Shown here piece by piece: positions 17,562-25,211 of a stretch of 50,009 nt of DNA (positions within the stretch are counted from its first letter, which is position 1; each line of letters begins with the position of its first letter). The notes beneath the pieces are model-generated. The model saw nothing but the letters and a program-made list of their open reading frames with translations, was not told the origin of the DNA and searched no databases. The DNA lies in contig CAIOGM010000031.1 in the NCBI GenBank assembly GCA_903857795.1, positions 1-50,009 of the forward strand, given 5' to 3'. The DNA comes from an uncultured Geobacter sp. (lineage in GTDB: Bacteria; Desulfobacterota; Desulfuromonadia; Geobacterales; CAIOGM01). The position numbers and the translations under genes were made by a program.

Positions 17562-19244
17562 ATGCAAATGTCAAAATTCATCTCAACACTGTCTGCGTTT
17601 CTCTTCTCCCGTGAAGGGGGGAGGCGTAAGGATCTGACCTTCCTGACCCTCCTCTTCGGGATCGTCTATCTCCAGTTTCTGGGGCGGCTCCCCTTCCTCG
17701 AACCCGACGAGGGGCGCTACGCCGAGATCCCCCGGGAGATGCTGGAGAGCGGCGATTTCATCACCCCTTTTCTGAATTACGTCAAGTACTTCGAGAAGCC
17801 CCCCCTCATCTACTGGCTCAACGCCCTCTCCATGAGGCTCTTCGGTCAGAACGAATTCGCCGCCCGGCTCCCCAGCGCCCTCTGCGGTCTGCTGACCATC
17901 CTCTTCGTCTACCATCTGGGGAGGAGCCTCTTTGGCCGGCGGCAGGGGCTCACGGCGGCGCTGATCCTGGGGAGCTGTGCCGGCTTCATGATCCAGAACC
18001 GGATGATCCTCACCGACATCCCGCTCACCTTCTGTCTCACCACGGCCCTGGGCTGTTTCATCCTGGCGTCCCGGGAGGGGGAACGGCGGGCCGGACTCTA
18101 CTACCACCTCTTCTATCTCTTCGCCGCCCTGGCGGTGCTGGCCAAGGGGCTCATCGGCATGTTCCTCCCCGGCGGGGTGCTCTTCTTTCATCTCCTCCTG
18201 ACCCGGCGCTGGCGGCTCCTCCGGGAGATGCGCCTCCCCACCGGGCTGCTCCTCTTCTTCCTGGTGGGCGCCCCCTGGTTTCTGCTGGTGTCGCTGAAGA
18301 ATCCCGAGTTCGCCCGATTCTTCTTCATTCATGAGCATTTCGAGCGGTTTCTCACCAAGGTCCATGGCCGGTACCAGCCGCTCTGGTTCTTCATCCCGAT
18401 CATCTTCGCGGGGATGCTCCCCTGGTCGGTGCTCATCCCCGCGTCGTTCCGCGGTATCTGGAAGGAGCGGCGCGACTCGGGAGGTGACTCCCGGCTCTAT
18501 CTGGCCATCTGGTTCATCCTGATCTTCCTCTTCTTCTCCAAGTCCAACTCCAAGCTGGTCCCCTACATCCTGCCGGTCTATCCGGCTGCGGCGCTCCTCA
18601 TTGGTGACATGATCATCCGGACCCTGGACGGGGAGCGCCGCCCCTTGTGGTTTTCCGCCCGGATCATGGCCGCAGTCATGATGATCATCGGCATCGCCGG
18701 TGCAGTTGCCCCCCCCTATGTCCCTGACGGGGTCCTTACCCCCACTGCCGGGGCGATCATCGGCGGTCTCTTCTTCGCTCAGGGGTTCATGGCGGCCGTG
18801 GCGGTCCGCCGGAAGGCGCCTGCGCTCCTGGTGACCGGCGTGACGGCTGTGGCCCTGCTGCTCATGCTCATCGGCCCTCCTCTGGTGCTGGAGCGTGTGG
18901 CGGAGTTCAAGGAGCTCAAGAGCTTCGGGGAGGAGATTCTCCGGAGCGCTCCCGGCGATGCGGTGGTGGTCAGCCAGGGGGTACTGCAGGGGCTCTCCTT
19001 CTATTCCCGGCGTCGGGTGGTGATCCTGGGAGGGGTTGGAGAGCTGGAGTTCGGGCGCGGGCAGGGGGATCACCCCGGCTGGTTCATGGAATATCCCGAA
19101 CTGCTCCGGCTCTGGAGCTCGGGGCGGCCGCTCTATCTGGTCATGAAGAAGAGCGATCTCCCGGAGCTCAGGTCGCGGCTCCAGGGAGGGACGGTCCGTC
19201 TGCTCCGGGAAAACCGGAAGCAGTTCCTGGTTACCAACCGGTAG
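17562..19244 (+). CDS. arnT: Undecaprenyl phosphate-L-Ara4N transferase-like glycosyltransferase (ArnT family)
   Basis: The 560-residue polytopic protein belongs to the GT-C/ArnT-PMT superfamily. The first periplasmic loop carries the catalytic acidic motif in FLEPDEGRYAEIPREM, followed by YFEKPPLIYWL and about twelve hydrophobic helices. ArnT moves 4-amino-4-deoxy-L-arabinose from undecaprenyl phosphate to lipid A, lowering the negative surface charge. The assignment is strengthened by arnB, arnC, arnA parts and arnD downstream. ATG at 17562 or 17568 could be used. It closely follows the U32 gene, so its promoter may be shared; the next gene starts 247 bp away. Confidence 0.88.
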   Translation: MQMSKFISTLSAFLFSREGGRRKDLTFLTLLFGIVYLQFLGRLPFLEPDEGRYAEIPREMLESGDFITPFLNYVKYFEKPPLIYWLNALSMRLFGQNEFAARLPSALCGLLTILFVYHLGRSLFGRRQGLTAALILGSCAGFMIQNRMILTDIPLTFCLTTALGCFILASREGERRAGLYYHLFYLFAALAVLAKGLIGMFLPGGVLFFHLLLTRRWRLLREMRLPTGLLLFFLVGAPWFLLVSLKNPEFARFFFIHEHFERFLTKVHGRYQPLWFFIPIIFAGMLPWSVLIPASFRGIWKERRDSGGDSRLYLAIWFILIFLFFSKSNSKLVPYILPVYPAAALLIGDMIIRTLDGERRPLWFSARIMAAVMMIIGIAGAVAPPYVPDGVLTPTAGAIIGGLFFAQGFMAAVAVRRKAPALLVTGVTAVALLLMLIGPPLVLERVAEFKELKSFGEEILRSAPGDAVVVSQGVLQGLSFYSRRRVVILGGVGELEFGRGQGDHPGWFMEYPELLRLWSSGRPLYLVMKKSDLPELRSRLQGGTVRLLRENRKQFLVTNR

Positions 19245-19491
19245 CAGTCGGATAACAGTACATCACCCTAAGCCGGACAAGCCGGAACCAAACAGGACGC
19301 GGATTAACGCGGATCGGTAAGGTCACCATTATGTTGACATTGCTGTCAACTGAGTGTTGTACCTCGAGTGGCCTCAGAGTGAATAAAGAGGTTGATCCGC
19401 GTCCATCCGCGTACAACGGTTTTGAATTTTCAAGTTTGCTCAGAAATTGAAAAGAGTTATGTTGTAAGAGACTATTAGCCGGAGGTCTGCC
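19245..19491. repeat. Intergenic region with inverted GCGGAT repeats before arnB
   Basis: ACGCGGATTAACGCGGAT near 19297-19315 faces its reverse type ATCCGCGTCCATCCGCGT near 19393-19411, giving a ~115-bp inverted repeat. A short palindrome TTGACA-TTGC-TGTCAA sits in the loop near 19333-19348. No gene is supported. The repeat separates arnT from the rest of the locus; GGAGG stands before the GTG of arnB. Confidence 0.65.
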
Positions 19492-20655
19492 GTGCGCGCC
19501 CAATTTCTCCCTTTTTCCGCCCCCACCATCGAAGACGCCGAGATCAATGAGGTCGTCGACTCCCTGAAGTCAGGCTGGATCACCACCGGTCCCAAGGTGA
19601 AACGTTTTGAAGAGGAGTTCAAGGCCTACGTGGGGGCCGACTTTGCGGTCCCCTTGAGCTCCGCCACCGCCGGTCAGCACCTGATCATGCTGGCGTTGAA
19701 GATCGGCAGTGGTGACGAGGTGATCACCACCCCCATGACCTTCGCCTCCACGGTGAGCACCATCGTGCTGGCCGGGGCCACCCCGCTCCTGGTGGATATC
19801 GAGCCGGGGACCCTCAATATGGATGTCACCAGGATCAGGGAGAAGATCACTCCCCGGACCAGGGCCATCGTCCCCGTCCACTTCGCCGGCCAGCCGTGCG
19901 ACCTGGACCCCATCTTCGCCCTGGCCCGGGAGTTCGGCCTCGCGGTCATCGAGGATGCGGCCCATGCCGTCGGCACCGAGTACAAGGGGAAGCGGATCGG
20001 CTCCTCTGCCGGGGTCTCCATCTTCTCGTTCCACCCCAACAAGAACATAACCACCGGCGAGGGGGGGATGCTCTGCACCCCCGACGAGGAGCTGGCCGAG
20101 CAGATCAGCCTCCTCAAGTTCCACGGCATGAACCGGGAGGCGTGGAAGCGGTTCGCCGCCAGCGGCACCCCCGGCTACGACATCATTCTCCCCGGCTTCA
20201 AGTACAACATGATGGATATCCAGGCGGCCCTGGGGATCCACCAGCTCCCCAGGCTGGACGGCTTCATCCGCCGTCGGACGGAGATCGCCGGGTTCTACAA
20301 CCGGGAGTTCTCCGATGTGGCGGAGCTGGCCCTCCCGGCCATGGCCCCCTATGAGCAGCGCCACGCCTGGCACCTCTACACCCCCCTGGTCCGGACAGAG
20401 CTGCTCACCATCGACCGTGATCAATTCATGGCGGAGCTGAAGGAGCTGAATATTGGCTCCGGCCTCCACTACAAGGCGATCCATCACCACGCCTGGTATC
20501 GCGAGCAGTTGCCGGTCCCGGCGGGGACGCTCCCCAACGCCGACTACGCCTCGGAGCGAATCCTGTCGTTGCCGCTCTTCCCCAAGATGACCGATGAGGA
20601 TGCGGCGGACGTGGTGGCGGCGGTGAAAGACGTGATCGCGCACAACAGGAAATAA
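19492..20655 (+). CDS. arnB: UDP-Ara4O aminotransferase ArnB (DegT/DnrJ/EryC1 family)
   Basis: ArnB uses glutamate and PLP to turn UDP-4-keto-pentose into UDP-4-amino-4-deoxy-L-arabinose. The 387-residue protein has the DegT-family opening (SGWITTGPKVKRFEEEF), IEDAAHAVGTEYKGK and the PLP-binding Lys184 in FSFHPNKNITTGEGG, closely matching the position in E. coli ArnB (Lys182). The HHHAWYRE segment near the end is also typical. The GTG start follows GGAGG. One base separates its stop from arnC. Confidence 0.93.
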   Translation: MRAQFLPFSAPTIEDAEINEVVDSLKSGWITTGPKVKRFEEEFKAYVGADFAVPLSSATAGQHLIMLALKIGSGDEVITTPMTFASTVSTIVLAGATPLLVDIEPGTLNMDVTRIREKITPRTRAIVPVHFAGQPCDLDPIFALAREFGLAVIEDAAHAVGTEYKGKRIGSSAGVSIFSFHPNKNITTGEGGMLCTPDEELAEQISLLKFHGMNREAWKRFAASGTPGYDIILPGFKYNMMDIQAALGIHQLPRLDGFIRRRTEIAGFYNREFSDVAELALPAMAPYEQRHAWHLYTPLVRTELLTIDRDQFMAELKELNIGSGLHYKAIHHHAWYREQLPVPAGTLPNADYASERILSLPLFPKMTDEDAADVVAAVKDVIAHNRK

Positions 20656-20656
20656 T

Positions 20657-21595
20657 ATGTTCGAGACACCCTACATCACCATCGTCATCCCGGTTTACAA
20701 CGAGCAGGGGAACCTGCCGCGGCTCTTTGAACGGCTCTACCCGGTCATGGAGGGGATGGCCAAACCGTTCGAGATCATCTTCACCGATGACGGGAGCCGA
20801 GACCGCTCCCTGGAACTCCTCAAGGGATTCGCCGCCGGCTTCCCCCAGGTGCGGGTCATCGAGTTCAACGGCAACTTCGGCCAGCATATGGCGATCCTGG
20901 CCGCCTTCGAGGTGAGCCGGGGGGAGATCGTCATCACCCTGGATGCGGACCTGCAGAATCCGCCGGAGGAGATCCCCAAGCTGGTGGCCGAGATGGAGAA
21001 GGGGCACGACGCCGTGGGGAGTGTCCGCCAGAAGCGGCAGGATACGATCTTCCGCCGGAGCGCCTCCCTCATCGTCAACATCATGACCCGGAAGATGACC
21101 GGCATGAAGATGACCGACTACGGCTGTATGCTCCGGGCCTATCACCGGAACGTGGTGGACAACATCAATCGCTGCCAGGAGGCGACCACCTTCATCCCGG
21201 CCCTGGGGCAGACCTTTGCCGCCAATCCCAGCGAGGTGGAGGTGGCCCATGCCGAGCGGGTGGAAGGGGAGAGCAAGTACTCTCTCTACCGCCTCATCCG
21301 GCTCAACTTCGACCTGATGACCGGCTTCTCCGTGGTGCCGCTCCAGCTCTTCGCCCTGCTGGGGGTCCTCATGTCCCTCTTCGCCGTCGGCTTCTCCCTC
21401 TTCCTCCTGGCCCGGCGCTTCCTGGTGGGGGCCGAGGTGGAAGGGGTCTTCACCCTCTTTGCCATCCTCTTCTTCTTCGTGGGGGCGATCATGTTCGGCA
21501 TCGGCATCCTGGGGGAGTATGTGGGGCGAATCTATCAGGAGGTGCGCCGTCGCCCCCGGTATGTGGTGCGAAAGATTCACCAGCAAGGGGGGTGA
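20657..21595 (+). CDS. arnC: Undecaprenyl-phosphate 4-deoxy-4-formamido-L-arabinose transferase ArnC
   Basis: ArnC attaches formylated Ara4N to undecaprenyl phosphate at the cytoplasmic face of the inner membrane. The 312-residue GT-2 protein has VIPVYNEQGNL, FTDDGSRD, the DADLQNPPEE nucleotide/metal motif and the ArnC-specific stretches TDYGCMLRAY and QEATTFIPALG. Two C-terminal membrane helices lie at about 230-258 and 268-292. It sits immediately after arnB and ends 3 bp before the mazE remnant. Confidence 0.92.
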   Translation: MFETPYITIVIPVYNEQGNLPRLFERLYPVMEGMAKPFEIIFTDDGSRDRSLELLKGFAAGFPQVRVIEFNGNFGQHMAILAAFEVSRGEIVITLDADLQNPPEEIPKLVAEMEKGHDAVGSVRQKRQDTIFRRSASLIVNIMTRKMTGMKMTDYGCMLRAYHRNVVDNINRCQEATTFIPALGQTFAANPSEVEVAHAERVEGESKYSLYRLIRLNFDLMTGFSVVPLQLFALLGVLMSLFAVGFSLFLLARRFLVGAEVEGVFTLFAILFFFVGAIMFGIGILGEYVGRIYQEVRRRPRYVVRKIHQQGG

Positions 21596-21598
21596 ACC

Positions 21599-21843
21599 AT
21601 GCTGACCAACGTCGTATCTATAGGTAATTCCAAGGGGATCCGGTTGCCGGCCGCTCTTCTGCGCCAGTGCAACATTCGCGATGAGGTGGACTCGTCGCCG
21701 GTGAGGATGAAATCATCATCCGGCCGGTCTTCAGACAGGCACGTTCAGGGTGGGATGAGGCCTTTGCCGCCATACATGCGCGGGGTGAAGATCTTCTGCT
21801 CATGGAGGAAGATCTCGACTCCCAGGAGTGGGAGTGGAGATAG
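21599..21843 (+). pseudogene. MazE-like antitoxin gene with a one-base frameshift
   Basis: The start reads as an AbrB-type antitoxin (MLTNVVSIGNSKGIRLPA, then CNIRDEVD). After GAGGTGGAC, near 21693, the frame is lost. Reading on in another frame restores a typical acidic MazE tail, VAGEDEIIIRP then SGWDEAFAAIHARGEDL, with the stop at 21841-21843. The total length is 245 bases, one short of 82 codons, so a single-base deletion explains it, unless it is a sequencing error. The neighbouring mazF is intact and overlaps the end, which is unusual since loss of antitoxin should unmask the toxin. Confidence 0.85.
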
Positions 21844-22157
21844 TTCAGTACCACCTCTATCTGGTTGACCTCGATCCCACCGTCGGCCACGAGATGAGGA
21901 AGACGCGTCCCTGTCTGGTCATTTCTCCCGATGAGATGAACCGGAACCTCAAAACGGTCATGATCGCTCCCCTGACGACCAGGTCCCATGCATATCCGAG
22001 CCGGCCGCCTCTCCGTTTTGCCGGAAAGAGTGGCTGGATAGTGCTGGATCGGATTCGTACCGTAGACCGGTTGCGATTGGTAAAGGAGCTGGGAAAGCTG
22101 GATGCACGGCACGTACGTGCGGTCAAGGAGCTGCTCCGGGAAATGCTGGTGGAGTAG
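21834..22157 (+). CDS. mazF: MazF/PemK-family mRNA interferase toxin
   Basis: MazF toxins cut single-stranded mRNA at short sequence motifs. The 107-residue product has the family's opening YLVDLDPTVGHEMRKTRPCL, the VISPDEMN turn, VMIAPLTT and GWIVLDRIRTVDR. The GTG at 21834 is preferred over one at 21828 because AGGAG lies five bases before it. It overlaps the antitoxin gene by 10 bp, the usual coupled arrangement. The toxin frame looks complete with conserved surface residues, in contrast to the frameshifted antitoxin. It lies inside the arn locus, same strand. Confidence 0.9.
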   Translation: MEIVQYHLYLVDLDPTVGHEMRKTRPCLVISPDEMNRNLKTVMIAPLTTRSHAYPSRPPLRFAGKSGWIVLDRIRTVDRLRLVKELGKLDARHVRAVKELLREMLVE

Positions 22158-22205
22158 CCGGGTGTCATGAACGAACGAAGAGATCTGCCGCTATCCGGAG
22201 GGAGT

Positions 22206-23108
22206 ATGAAACTGGTCGTCTGCGCCTATCACAATGTCGGTTACTGTTGTATCGAGGAGCTGCTCCGGCAGGGGGCCGATATCCGGTTGATTTTCACCCA
22301 CGAAGACTCTCCCACGGAGCAGATCTGGTTCCAATCGGTGCGGGCGCTGGCCGACAGTCACGGCATCCCCTGGCTGACCGGTGACATCAACGCTCCGGAG
22401 AGTGTGGCGCTGCTCCGGGAGCTTGCCCCCGATTTTATCTTTTCCTTTTATTACCGGAACATGATAAAACCCGAAGCACTGGCGATCCCCCGGCTGGGTG
22501 CTCTCAACCTCCACGGGTCGTACCTTCCCAAGTACCGGGGGAGGGTGCCGGTCAACTGGGCGGTCATCAACGGCGAGAAAGAAACCGGGGCGACCCTTCA
22601 CTATATGGTGGAGAAGCCCGACGCCGGCGACATCGTGGATCAGGAGCCGGTGGCCATCGAGTTCACCGACACGGCCCACGACGTCTTCACCAAGGTGACC
22701 GACGCTGCGGTGACGGTGATCGGGCGGGCCTGGCCGCTTCTGGCCGCCGGGAGCGCTCCCCGGATCCCCATGGATCTGAAGGACGGGAGCTACTGGGGGG
22801 GAAGAAAAGCGGCCGATGGCCTCATCGACTGGACGAAGCCGGCGGTTACGATCTACAACCTCATCCGCGGCGTCACCCACCCCTATCCCGGCGCCTTCAC
22901 CTATCTGGACGGGGAGAAGGTCGTCATCTGGTCCGCCTGGCCGGTTGCCGGGATTGGTGAACCGGGAACCATTGTGGCGACCGATCCCTTGACCGTCGCT
23001 ACCGGCGACGGTCTGCTGGAGCTCCGGTCGCTGCAGGTTGAGGGGGAAGACGAGGTGAATGCGGATAAGTTTACTTCACGTAACGGTGCGTTGTTTCTTG
23101 ACCGTTGA
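22206..23108 (+). CDS. arnA: UDP-L-Ara4N formyltransferase (free-standing ArnA N-terminal domain)
   Basis: This 300-residue protein matches the N-terminal half of enterobacterial ArnA, which formylates UDP-Ara4N with 10-formyl-tetrahydrofolate. The catalytic triad is in place: Asn101 and His103 in LNLHGSYLPKYRGR and Asp139 in EKPDAGDIV, within one residue of E. coli numbering. In most enterobacteria this domain is fused to the decarboxylase; here the partner is a separate gene at 23894, with a toxin-antitoxin pair between. The ATG at 22206 follows GGAGGGAGT; a start at 22167 would add a non-conserved leader. Confidence 0.92.
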   Translation: MKLVVCAYHNVGYCCIEELLRQGADIRLIFTHEDSPTEQIWFQSVRALADSHGIPWLTGDINAPESVALLRELAPDFIFSFYYRNMIKPEALAIPRLGALNLHGSYLPKYRGRVPVNWAVINGEKETGATLHYMVEKPDAGDIVDQEPVAIEFTDTAHDVFTKVTDAAVTVIGRAWPLLAAGSAPRIPMDLKDGSYWGGRKAADGLIDWTKPAVTIYNLIRGVTHPYPGAFTYLDGEKVVIWSAWPVAGIGEPGTIVATDPLTVATGDGLLELRSLQVEGEDEVNADKFTSRNGALFLDR

Positions 23109-23131
23109 ATCGTGTCCAAGAGGTTACTCTG

Positions 23132-23443
23132 ATGGCGACAATGTCACAGATAGATACCATTGTTCGTAAAATTGTAATTTCAAGCTGTCCGGAGAAGGTT
23201 ATTCTGTTCGGTTCACACGCCTATGGTCAGCCAACAGCAGATAGCGATATTGATCTGCTCGTCATAACCGAGAGTGAAATCCCCCGATACCAGCGGGTGC
23301 GGGAGCTGAAAAAATGTCTGCGTGGCTCCAAATCGGCGATTGATCTGCTGGTATACACGCCTCTTGAAATAGAGAAATGGAAGGATGTAAAAACAGCGTT
23401 TATTACGACGATAATGGAAAAGGGTGTTGTCCTCTATGGATAA
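23132..23443 (+). CDS. mntA: MNT-domain nucleotidyltransferase antitoxin
   Basis: The 103-residue protein is a minimal nucleotidyltransferase with the motif GSHAYGQPTADSDIDLLV, whose Gly-Ser and two aspartates bind metal and nucleotide. In MNT/HEPN modules such proteins silence the HEPN toxin, in studied cases by AMPylating it. A TTG at 23105 is open, but ATG at 23132 after AGAGG gives a standard N-terminus. It overlaps the HEPN gene by 8 bp. Base composition is visibly less GC-rich than the arn genes on either side, in line with later insertion. Confidence 0.9.
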   Translation: MATMSQIDTIVRKIVISSCPEKVILFGSHAYGQPTADSDIDLLVITESEIPRYQRVRELKKCLRGSKSAIDLLVYTPLEIEKWKDVKTAFITTIMEKGVVLYG

Positions 23444-23840
23444 AACCGCCGACTTGGTCAAGGAGTGGATGCACAAGGCAGATCATGATCTGGGGATGGC
23501 TCTGCTGGCTCTGGAAAACCGTCCTGACTTCGCTGATGCCATCTGTTTCCACTGTCAGCAGACGGCGGAGAAATACCTGAAGGCGTATCTGGTTTTTCTT
23601 GGTATCCGGTTTGATCGAAAACATGACCTCGACTATTTACTCGACCTGATCAGCGAAAAAGAGTCCGTCGGGGAAGAGTGGTATGAACATGCTGAACGGC
23701 TTGATGGCTTTGCAGTTGAAGTGCGTTACCCTGATGACTGGCAAGAGATCCCGCCGGATGAAGTCCAGAAGGCATACCAAGGGGCGCTTGCGCTCAAAGA
23801 ATTCGTTCTGGGCAGGATCTGCGGGACGTCAAATTGTTGA
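23436..23840 (+). CDS. hepT: HEPN-domain toxin
   Basis: The 134-residue all-helical product has the HEPN hallmarks: AICFHCQQTAEKYLKAYLV in the first helices and an R-X4-H motif (RFDRKH) followed by DLDYLLDL, the RNase-type active site of this superfamily. It is paired with the MNT gene just upstream in the usual order. The frame could begin at 23424, but ATG 23436 gives the normal N-terminus. The active-site motif is intact, so the toxin is probably functional. Confidence 0.9.
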   Translation: MDKTADLVKEWMHKADHDLGMALLALENRPDFADAICFHCQQTAEKYLKAYLVFLGIRFDRKHDLDYLLDLISEKESVGEEWYEHAERLDGFAVEVRYPDDWQEIPPDEVQKAYQGALALKEFVLGRICGTSNC

Positions 23841-23893
23841 ACACCAGACAACGGCATTCCCATCCAGTTGCCGTTATCACAGAGGAGTAATCT

Positions 23894-24934
23894 ATGAAAG
23901 TCCTTATTCTCGGCGTCAACGGCTTCATCGGCAACGCCCTGACCCACCGCATCCTCACCACCACCGATTGGGAGGTCTATGGCCTGGATATGGCCTGCGA
24001 CAAACTCGACCGCTCTCTGGGGGATCCCCGCTTTCACTTCTTGGAAGGGGACATCACCATCAACAAGGAGTGGATCGAGTACAACATCAAGAAGTGCGAT
24101 GCGGTCCTGCCGCTGGTGGCCATCGCCACCCCAGTGACCTATGTGAAGGATCCCTTAAGGGTCTTCGAGCTGGACTTCGAGGAGAACCTGAAGATCGTCC
24201 GCCTCTGCGCCAAGTACAAGAAGCGGGTCATCTTCCCCTCCACCTCCGAGGTCTACGGCATGAGCCCGGACCGGGAGTTTGACGAGGAGGACTCGCCTCT
24301 CATGCTGGGCCCCATCAACAAGGAGCGATGGATCTACTCCTGCGCCAAGCAGATGCTGGACCGGGTCATCTACGCCTACGGCGAGCACGAGGGGCTCAAC
24401 TACACCCTGTTTCGCCCCTTCAACTGGATCGGCCCCAAGCTGGACAGTATCAGCACCGCCAAGGAGGGGAGCTCCCGGGTCCTTACCCAGTTCCTCTACA
24501 ACATCCTGGCAGGCGAACCGATTCAGCTGGTGGATGGCGGCGCGCAGCGACGCTCCTTCACCTTTGTGGAGGACGGCATCGACTGTCTTATGAAGATCAT
24601 CGCCGATGAAAACGGCTGCGCCAACGGCAAGATCTTCAACATCGGCAACCCCGGCAACGACCTGTCGGTGCGGGAGCTGGCGGAGAAGCTCATCTCCCTG
24701 GTGAAGGAGTACCCGGCCTACCGGGAGAAGGCCGAACAGTGCCGGATCATCGAGGTCTCTTCAGGGGAGTTCTACGGCAAGGGGTATCAGGATATGCTGA
24801 CCCGGGTTCCGTCGGTGAAGAACGCCAAGCGGTGTCTCGGCTGGGAGCCGGTGACCAACATCGACGACGCCCTGCGCAAGACCCTTGAGTTCTACCTGGT
24901 GGAAGAGCGGCAAAAGATCGAACATCTGTTGTGA
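23894..24934 (+). CDS. arnA: UDP-glucuronate decarboxylase (free-standing ArnA C-terminal domain)
   Basis: This 346-residue extended SDR enzyme oxidises and decarboxylates UDP-glucuronic acid to UDP-4-keto-pentose, the substrate of ArnB. It has the NAD-binding GVNGFIGNAL, the active-site FPSTSEVYGM, YSCAK and the AQRRSFTFVEDG stretch containing the arginine essential in E. coli ArnA (Arg619). These details mark it as the ArnA type, not a general epimerase. It is separated from the formyltransferase gene by the MNT/HEPN pair. AGAGGAG precedes the ATG. A repeat tract begins just after the stop. Confidence 0.92.
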   Translation: MKVLILGVNGFIGNALTHRILTTTDWEVYGLDMACDKLDRSLGDPRFHFLEGDITINKEWIEYNIKKCDAVLPLVAIATPVTYVKDPLRVFELDFEENLKIVRLCAKYKKRVIFPSTSEVYGMSPDREFDEEDSPLMLGPINKERWIYSCAKQMLDRVIYAYGEHEGLNYTLFRPFNWIGPKLDSISTAKEGSSRVLTQFLYNILAGEPIQLVDGGAQRRSFTFVEDGIDCLMKIIADENGCANGKIFNIGNPGNDLSVRELAEKLISLVKEYPAYREKAEQCRIIEVSSGEFYGKGYQDMLTRVPSVKNAKRCLGWEPVTNIDDALRKTLEFYLVEERQKIEHLL

Positions 24935-24938
24935 AACA

Positions 24939-25145
24939 TGGTTCAAGGTTCAGGGTTCTAGGTTCTAGGTTCTAGGTTCAGGGTTCAAGGTTCAGGGTTT
25001 ATAAGCCCTGGACTCCGAACCTAGATCATCGAACCTAGAACATCGAACTTAGAACCTAGAACCTAGAACCTAGAACCTAGAACCTAGAACCTAGAACCTA
25101 GAACCTAGAACCTTAAACCCCGAACCTGGAACCTAGAACCCCTCA
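24939..25145. repeat. Heptanucleotide tandem repeats (GGTTCTA / TAGAACC), left tract
   Basis: A run of GGTTCTA/GGTTCAG-type 7-mers (24940-25000) is followed by a longer run of TAGAACC units in the opposite sense (about 25015-25145), with more than ten consecutive copies. The two halves can pair as a large hairpin. The tract ends in CCCCTCACCC units. A similar tract lies on the other side of the beta-helix gene (29840-29960). Not CRISPR: there are no spacers. Confidence 0.9.
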
Positions 25146-25211
25146 CCCCTCACCCGGCCTTTCGAGCCCCGCCACGGAGTATCCAGTGAACAACTGAAAA
25201 GGAGACGTGAC

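Noticed and set aside
24939-25145. CRISPR array
   Set aside because: The 7-bp units are directly abutting without spacers, and no cas gene is in the window.
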